NCBI RefSeq assembly: GCF_020616555.1
Contig: NZ_CP085173.1
Location: 3,979,501-4,043,500 of the forward strand
Reading direction: 5' to 3'
Length of the DNA: 64,000 nucleotides
Source: Streptomyces longhuiensis
GTDB lineage: Bacteria > Actinomycetota > Actinomycetes > Streptomycetales > Streptomycetaceae
The translations under genes were made by a program, and so were the position numbers. The first letter of the stretch is position 1. Each line of letters opens with the position of its first letter. The notes under the pieces were generated by a model, which saw only the letters and a list, made by a program, of their open reading frames with translations, ran no database searches and had not been told where the DNA came from. Shown here piece after piece: positions 59,974-64,000 of this stretch.

Positions 59974-60579
59974 TCAGCCCAGCAGTTCCCTCACCACCGG
60001 CACCAGCGCCCGAAACGCCTTCCCCCGGTGGGAGATCGCGTTCTTCTCGTCCGGGGTCAGCTCGGCGCAGGTCCGGGTGTCGCCCTCCACCTGGAGGATC
60101 GGGTCGTAGCCGAAGCCGTTCGCGCCCGTGGGGCTGTGGCGCAGGGTGCCGCGCAGCTGGCCCTCGACCACGCGCTCCGTACCGTCCGGCAGGGCCAGCG
60201 CCGCTGCGCAGGCGAAGTGGGCGCCGCGGTGGGTGTCGGAGTCGATGTCGCCGAGCTGGGCGAGGAGGAGGTCGAGGTTGGCCTTGTCGTCGCCGTGGCG
60301 GCCGGCCCAGCGGGCGGAGAAGATGCCGGGCGCTCCGCCGAGTACGTCGACGCACAGGCCCGAGTCGTCGGCGACGGCGGGCAGGCCGGTGGCCTTGGCG
60401 AGGGCGTGCGCCTTGAGGAGGGCGTTCTCGGCGAAGGTGACGCCGGTTTCCCTGACGTCGGGGATGTCGGGGTAGGCGTCCGCGCCGACGAGGTCGTGGG
60501 GCAGGCCTGCGTCGGCGAGGATCGCCCTGAGTTCGGTGATCTTGCCGGCGTTGCGGGTGGCGAGGATGAGGCGGGTCAT
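59974..60579 (-). CDS. rdgB: Non-canonical purine NTP pyrophosphatase (RdgB/HAM1)
   Basis: A 201-residue housekeeping enzyme that hydrolyses XTP, dITP and ITP to monophosphates. Conserved blocks are LILATRNAGKITEL, ETGVTFAENALLKAHALAKATGLPAVADDSGLCVDVL, GIFSARWAG and GANGFGYDPIL, then SHRGKAFRAL. All catalytic Lys, Glu and Asp positions are present. It precedes the lipoprotein and rph on the same strand, the common actinobacterial order. Confidence 0.95.
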   Translation of the reverse strand: MTRLILATRNAGKITELRAILADAGLPHDLVGADAYPDIPDVRETGVTFAENALLKAHALAKATGLPAVADDSGLCVDVLGGAPGIFSARWAGRHGDDKANLDLLLAQLGDIDSDTHRGAHFACAAALALPDGTERVVEGQLRGTLRHSPTGANGFGYDPILQVEGDTRTCAELTPDEKNAISHRGKAFRALVPVVRELLG

Positions 60580-60613
60580 GGGGACCAGTATCGCGCCGGC
60601 GTTCGTGCCCTCG

Positions 60614-61012
60614 TCACGGCGTGCAGACCTTGGTCAGTTCGCCGGCGGCGTCGGTGACGGGGGTGATGTCGGGGGTCTCGTCGCCGTTCTTGATGGCCGT
60701 ACGGACGTTGCCCACGGCCGTATTGAGGTCGTCGACGGCCTTGGAGACGTCGGCGTTGTCGGTCTTGTCGCCGATCTTGTCGAGGTTCTTGTCGATGGAG
60801 TCGAGCGCCTTGTCGGCCTGCGCGGGGTCGTTCGTCGCGTTCTCGACGGCCTGCTGGAGGTCGCTGACGCTGTCGGCGATGGAGTCGGCGGTCTGGACGC
60901 AGTCGAGCGCCTTGTCGAGCGCGCCGCAGCCGGCGGCGGCCGGTACGGCGATGAGTGCCGCGGTGGCGGCTATGACGGCGATGCGGCGACGGTGGCGTGG
61001 GCGCGCGGCCAT
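60614..61012 (-). CDS. Small secreted lipoprotein
   Basis: A 132-residue exported protein. A signal segment ends at the lipobox-like AAAGC (Cys29). The rest is one or two long helices rich in Asp, Lys and Gln (QTADSIADSVSDLQQAVENATNDPAQADKALDSI) with a late Cys. No family function is known. ATG 61012 has GGGAGG upstream. It lies between rph and rdgB. Confidence 0.78.
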   Translation of the reverse strand: MAARPRHRRRIAVIAATAALIAVPAAAGCGALDKALDCVQTADSIADSVSDLQQAVENATNDPAQADKALDSIDKNLDKIGDKTDNADVSKAVDDLNTAVGNVRTAIKNGDETPDITPVTDAAGELTKVCTP

Positions 61013-61122
61013 GGAACGGTCCTCCCCTGTGTGCGGAAACGGGCGTACGGCGAGATGCCGTACGCCCGTCCGTAGTGACGCGGTGGGCGTCTTTCGGGTT
61101 GCCACCCTACTTGGCGTGCTCT

Positions 61123-61860
<738 letters not shown>

Positions 61861-61884
61861 GGCAGTGAGCCTAGCGAAAACGTC

Positions 61885-61920
61885 GAAGGCCCCGTTCCGG
61901 GTGTCCGGTGAGGGGCCTTC
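61885..61920 (-). terminator. Terminator between nagF and rph
   Basis: GAAGGCCCC pairs with GGGGCCTTC across 18 bases, downstream of nagF on the minus strand and before rph. Confidence 0.7.
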
Positions 61921-61947
61921 TTCGCGCCTAGGCGGGTTGCCCGGCGC

Positions 61948-62181
61948 TCACATCATGTCTTCGATGTCGGCGGCGATGGGGTCGGCGTCGGTGCCGATGA
62001 CGACCTGGATGGCGGTGCCCATCTTGACGACGCCGTGGGCGCCGGCGGCCTTCAGGGCGGCCTCGTCGACCTTGCTGGGGTCGATGACCTCGGTGCGCAG
62101 GCGGGTGATGCAGCCCTCGACCTCTTCGATGTTGTCGAGCCCGCCGAGCCCGGCGACGATCTTCTCAGCCTTGGTGGCCAT
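61948..62181 (-). CDS. nagF: PTS GlcNAc-specific EIIB component (NagF)
   Basis: A 77-residue cytosolic EIIB domain that passes phosphate from EIIA to N-acetylglucosamine. The phosphorylation-site Cys is in EEVEGCITRLRTEV. The rest (AHGVVKMGTAIQVVIGTDADPIAADIEDM) is the standard EIIB fold. It is transcribed away from nagE1, with a DasR site between them. It serves the separate EIIC proteins NagE1 and NagE2. The counterpart is SCO2905. Confidence 0.94.
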   Translation of the reverse strand: MATKAEKIVAGLGGLDNIEEVEGCITRLRTEVIDPSKVDEAALKAAGAHGVVKMGTAIQVVIGTDADPIAADIEDMM

Positions 62182-62339
62182 GTGGTTCTCCCTGACTTCT
62201 CTCTTGGCCCGCCATGGGCCCGCTTTGTCACGGTAACCCACGGTTGGCCCATCTTCACGAGCGGTCATTCAACCCGTGACCAATGATGACGATCACGGCG
62301 TCATGCCCTTACAGGCCCGCGCCGACCGACCCGTCCGCG

Positions 62340-62355
62340 ACTGGTCTACACCAGT
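62340..62355. promoter_or_regulatory. dre operator between nagF and nagE1
   Basis: ACTGGTCTACACCAGT is a near-exact 16-base DasR site, 54 bases before the nagE1 start and in the divergent region with nagF, so it can govern both. Confidence 0.92.
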
Positions 62356-62408
62356 TTCCCACGACCGCCAAACGTACCGCCCCAGCGCCTTGTTCCGGGA
62401 GGACGCCC

Positions 62409-63698
62409 ATGAGCGCCGACAGCGCGGCCGTCTACAGACCCAGCCCGTGGAGCCGCCTTTTCCAGGGTCTGCAGAAGATGGGTCGCAGCCTCCAGCTCCC
62501 CATCGCCGTGCTGCCCGCGGCAGGCATCCTCAACCGGCTCGGCCAGCCGGACGTCTTCGGCGACGAGGGCCTGGGGTGGACCGATGTCTCCAGGGTGATG
62601 GTCGGTGCGGGTGGCGCCCTGCTCGACGGCGCGCTCGGGCTTCCGCTGCTGTTCTGCATCGGTGTGGCGATCGGCATGGCCAAGAAGTCGGACGGTTCGA
62701 CGGCGCTCGCGGCGGTCGTCGGCTTCCTCGTCTACTACAACGTCCTGCGCCAGTTCCCCGAGGGATGCCCGGGCGGCTCCAAGGCGGTCACCACCGGGTG
62801 CCAGCTGACGGTGGACCACACGGTGGTGGCGTTCACCTACCAGAACCCGGGTGTCTTCGGCGGCATCGTCATGGGCCTGCTCGCCGCCTTCTTCTGGCAG
62901 CGTTACCACCGCACCAAACTGGTCGACTGGCTCGGCTTCTTCAACGGCCGCCGCCTCGTCCCGATCATCATGGCCTTCGTCGCCATCGCCGTCGCCGCGA
63001 TCTGCCTGTGGATCTGGCCGCCGATCGGTGACGCCCTGGAGAGCTTCAGCGACTGGCTCGTGGGCCTGGACTGGCTCGGCTCCGGCATCTTCGGTGTCGC
63101 CAACCGCGCGCTGCTGGTGATCGGCCTGCACCAGTTCCTGAACGTGCCCATCTGGTTCCAGTTCGGCACGTACACGAAACCGGACGGCACCGAGGTGCAC
63201 GGTGACATCAACATGTTCCTGGCGGGCGACCCGAACGCGGGCCAGTTCACCTCGGGCTTCTTCCCCATCATGATGTTCGCGCTGCCGGCCGCGTGCCTGG
63301 CGATGACGCACTGCGCGCGCCCGGAGCGCCGCAAGGTGGTCGGCGGTCTGATGCTGTCGGTCGCCCTGACCTCGTTCGTCACCGGCATCACCGAGCCGAT
63401 CGAGTACTCGTTCCTCTTCGTGGCACCGGTGCTCTACGCGATTCACGCGGTCCTCACCGGCGTATCGATGGCGGTGACGTGGGCGCTGGGCGTGCACGAC
63501 GGCTTCAGCTTCTCGGCGGGTCTGATCGACTACGTCATCAACTGGAGCCTCGCGACCAAGCCTTGGCTGATCATCCCGATCGGGCTGGCCTTCGCGGCGG
63601 TCTACTACGCGATCTTCAGATTCGCGATCACCAAGTTCGATCTGAAGACGCCGGGCCGTGAGCCGGAGGACCAGGTCGAGGACGTCACGAAGGCCTGA
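62409..63698 (+). CDS. nagE1: PTS GlcNAc-specific EIIC component (NagE1)
   Basis: A 429-residue membrane transporter with about ten helices. EIIC signatures are LPIAVLPAAGILNRLG, GVAIGMAKKSDGSTALAAVVGFLVYY, IGLHQFLNVPIWFQFG, FFPIMMFALPAACLAM and the sugar loop GITEPIEYSFLFVAPVLY. There is no fused EIIB, which is supplied by NagF. ATG 62409 has GGGAGG upstream. The counterpart is SCO2906. A strong terminator follows. Confidence 0.94.
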   Translation: MSADSAAVYRPSPWSRLFQGLQKMGRSLQLPIAVLPAAGILNRLGQPDVFGDEGLGWTDVSRVMVGAGGALLDGALGLPLLFCIGVAIGMAKKSDGSTALAAVVGFLVYYNVLRQFPEGCPGGSKAVTTGCQLTVDHTVVAFTYQNPGVFGGIVMGLLAAFFWQRYHRTKLVDWLGFFNGRRLVPIIMAFVAIAVAAICLWIWPPIGDALESFSDWLVGLDWLGSGIFGVANRALLVIGLHQFLNVPIWFQFGTYTKPDGTEVHGDINMFLAGDPNAGQFTSGFFPIMMFALPAACLAMTHCARPERRKVVGGLMLSVALTSFVTGITEPIEYSFLFVAPVLYAIHAVLTGVSMAVTWALGVHDGFSFSAGLIDYVINWSLATKPWLIIPIGLAFAAVYYAIFRFAITKFDLKTPGREPEDQVEDVTKA

Positions 63699-63727
63699 CA
63701 CCCGCTCCCCGAGCCCCGAGCTCCCAC

Positions 63728-63756
63728 AGCCCCCGGACCCTCCTGGTCCGGGGGCT
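63728..63756 (+). terminator. Terminator after nagE1
   Basis: AGCCCCCGGACC pairs perfectly with GGTCCGGGGGCT, followed by TTTG. Confidence 0.9.
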
Positions 63757-63839
63757 TTGTTCCGCGCTGTCGCATATGACTGAGCGCACAAGGATCCCGC
63801 GAAGGAGCGGGTTCCTTATACGACCTTCACCGTGCTACA

Positions 63840-63855
63840 ACAGGTCTACACCACT
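63840..63855. promoter_or_regulatory. dre operator 1 of nagE2
   Basis: ACAGGTCTACACCACT matches the DasR consensus at 14 or more positions. It is the left arm of a larger inverted repeat with the site at 63857. Confidence 0.88.
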
Positions 63856-63856
63856 G

Positions 63857-63872
63857 AGTGGTGTAGACCACG
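63857..63872. promoter_or_regulatory. dre operator 2 of nagE2
   Basis: AGTGGTGTAGACCACG is the inverted partner of the site at 63840, one base away. The pair lies 79 bases before the nagE2 start. Confidence 0.88.
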
Positions 63873-63950
63873 CGGCCGCAGAGCCGGGTTTCCGAGACGC
63901 CGCCGTCCCCACCTTTCCCCCGGGCGGCGCCTTGCCTACTGGAGGAAGTT

Positions 63951-64000
63951 GTGACCACGGCCAGTGCCGCCCCCGCGGCCGCCAAGAAGAAGGGCGCGGG
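63951..64000 (+). CDS. nagE2: PTS GlcNAc-specific EIIC component (NagE2), first 16 codons
   Basis: Only the start is in the window: GTG at 63951 behind GGAGGA (63941-63946), encoding VTTASAAPAAAKKKGAG, the usual basic Ala/Lys-rich N-terminus. The double DasR operator and the position after nagE1 identify it as nagE2 (SCO2907-like). The transporter part lies beyond the edge. Confidence 0.85.
   Translation, partial: MTTASAAPAAAKKKGA

Overview
The window is a chromosomal piece of a Streptomyces. The base composition is very GC-rich with G/C at third codon positions, and many starts are GTG behind GGAGG-type ribosome sites. The gene content is diagnostic: a cslA-glxA-endoglucanase locus, sortases of classes E and F, a DUF397/XRE pair, DasR-type operators, and the rdgB-rph-nagF-nagE1-nagE2 order. 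From memory this matches the S. coelicolor interval around SCO2833-SCO2907, so most of the window is probably core chromosome with strain-specific inserts.

Layout. 1-7 kb: end of an NmrA-like gene, an acyl-CoA synthetase, two DUF3592 membrane proteins, a chitin-type lytic polysaccharide monooxygenase (LPMO) with a DasR-like operator, a P-loop kinase, an SPFH protein and an NlpC/P60 protein. 7.2-7.65 kb: tRNA-Lys(CTT), whose 3' half plus terminator is present three times in tandem. 7.7-13.8 kb: a FadR-type regulator and the cslA-glxA operon facing a GH6 lipoprotein. 14-30.4 kb: class F sortase and companion, a HAD phosphatase, an aminoethylphosphonate-type ABC transporter with GntR regulator, an LARTG wall protein, a ROK regulator diverging from an oxidoreductase, a FAH-family enzyme, a YidC paralogue, a class E sortase with an Arg-Asp tail, and a SEC-C protein.

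30.5-37.6 kb is an accessory block of lower GC. It holds a 1052-residue phospholipase-D/helicase/DUF3427 protein, an unknown gene, an SRA-like protein joined to a nuclease-like fold with altered catalytic residues and a TTA codon, and a DUF397/XRE pair with two small genes. 38.2-42.5 kb is a polymorphic toxin locus: two WXG100-like proteins, a 571-residue toxin with a C-terminal RNase A-like domain, a probable immunity gene, a headless second RNase A-like domain and a CdiI-type immunity protein.

42.7-58.3 kb is housekeeping and transport: VOC protein, AraC/DJ-1 regulator with a divergent MFS gene, DUF445, SGNH hydrolase, DUF1707, an ABC-2 exporter, a class A PBP, an SMR guanidinium exporter behind a guanidine-III-type riboswitch, a GroES-like protein, DUF3618, a Bcp peroxidase and an MHS transporter. 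58.4-60 kb: two overlapping HNH nucleases with repeated modules, ending beside tRNA-Leu(TAG). 60-64 kb: rdgB, a lipoprotein, rph, then the N-acetylglucosamine PTS genes nagF, nagE1 and the start of nagE2, with three DasR sites.

Two themes link distant genes. The LPMO and the GlcNAc PTS genes carry related operators, so chitin attack and GlcNAc uptake are probably co-regulated. CslA, GlxA, the GH6 protein, the LPMO and the class A PBP all act on envelope or tip polysaccharide.
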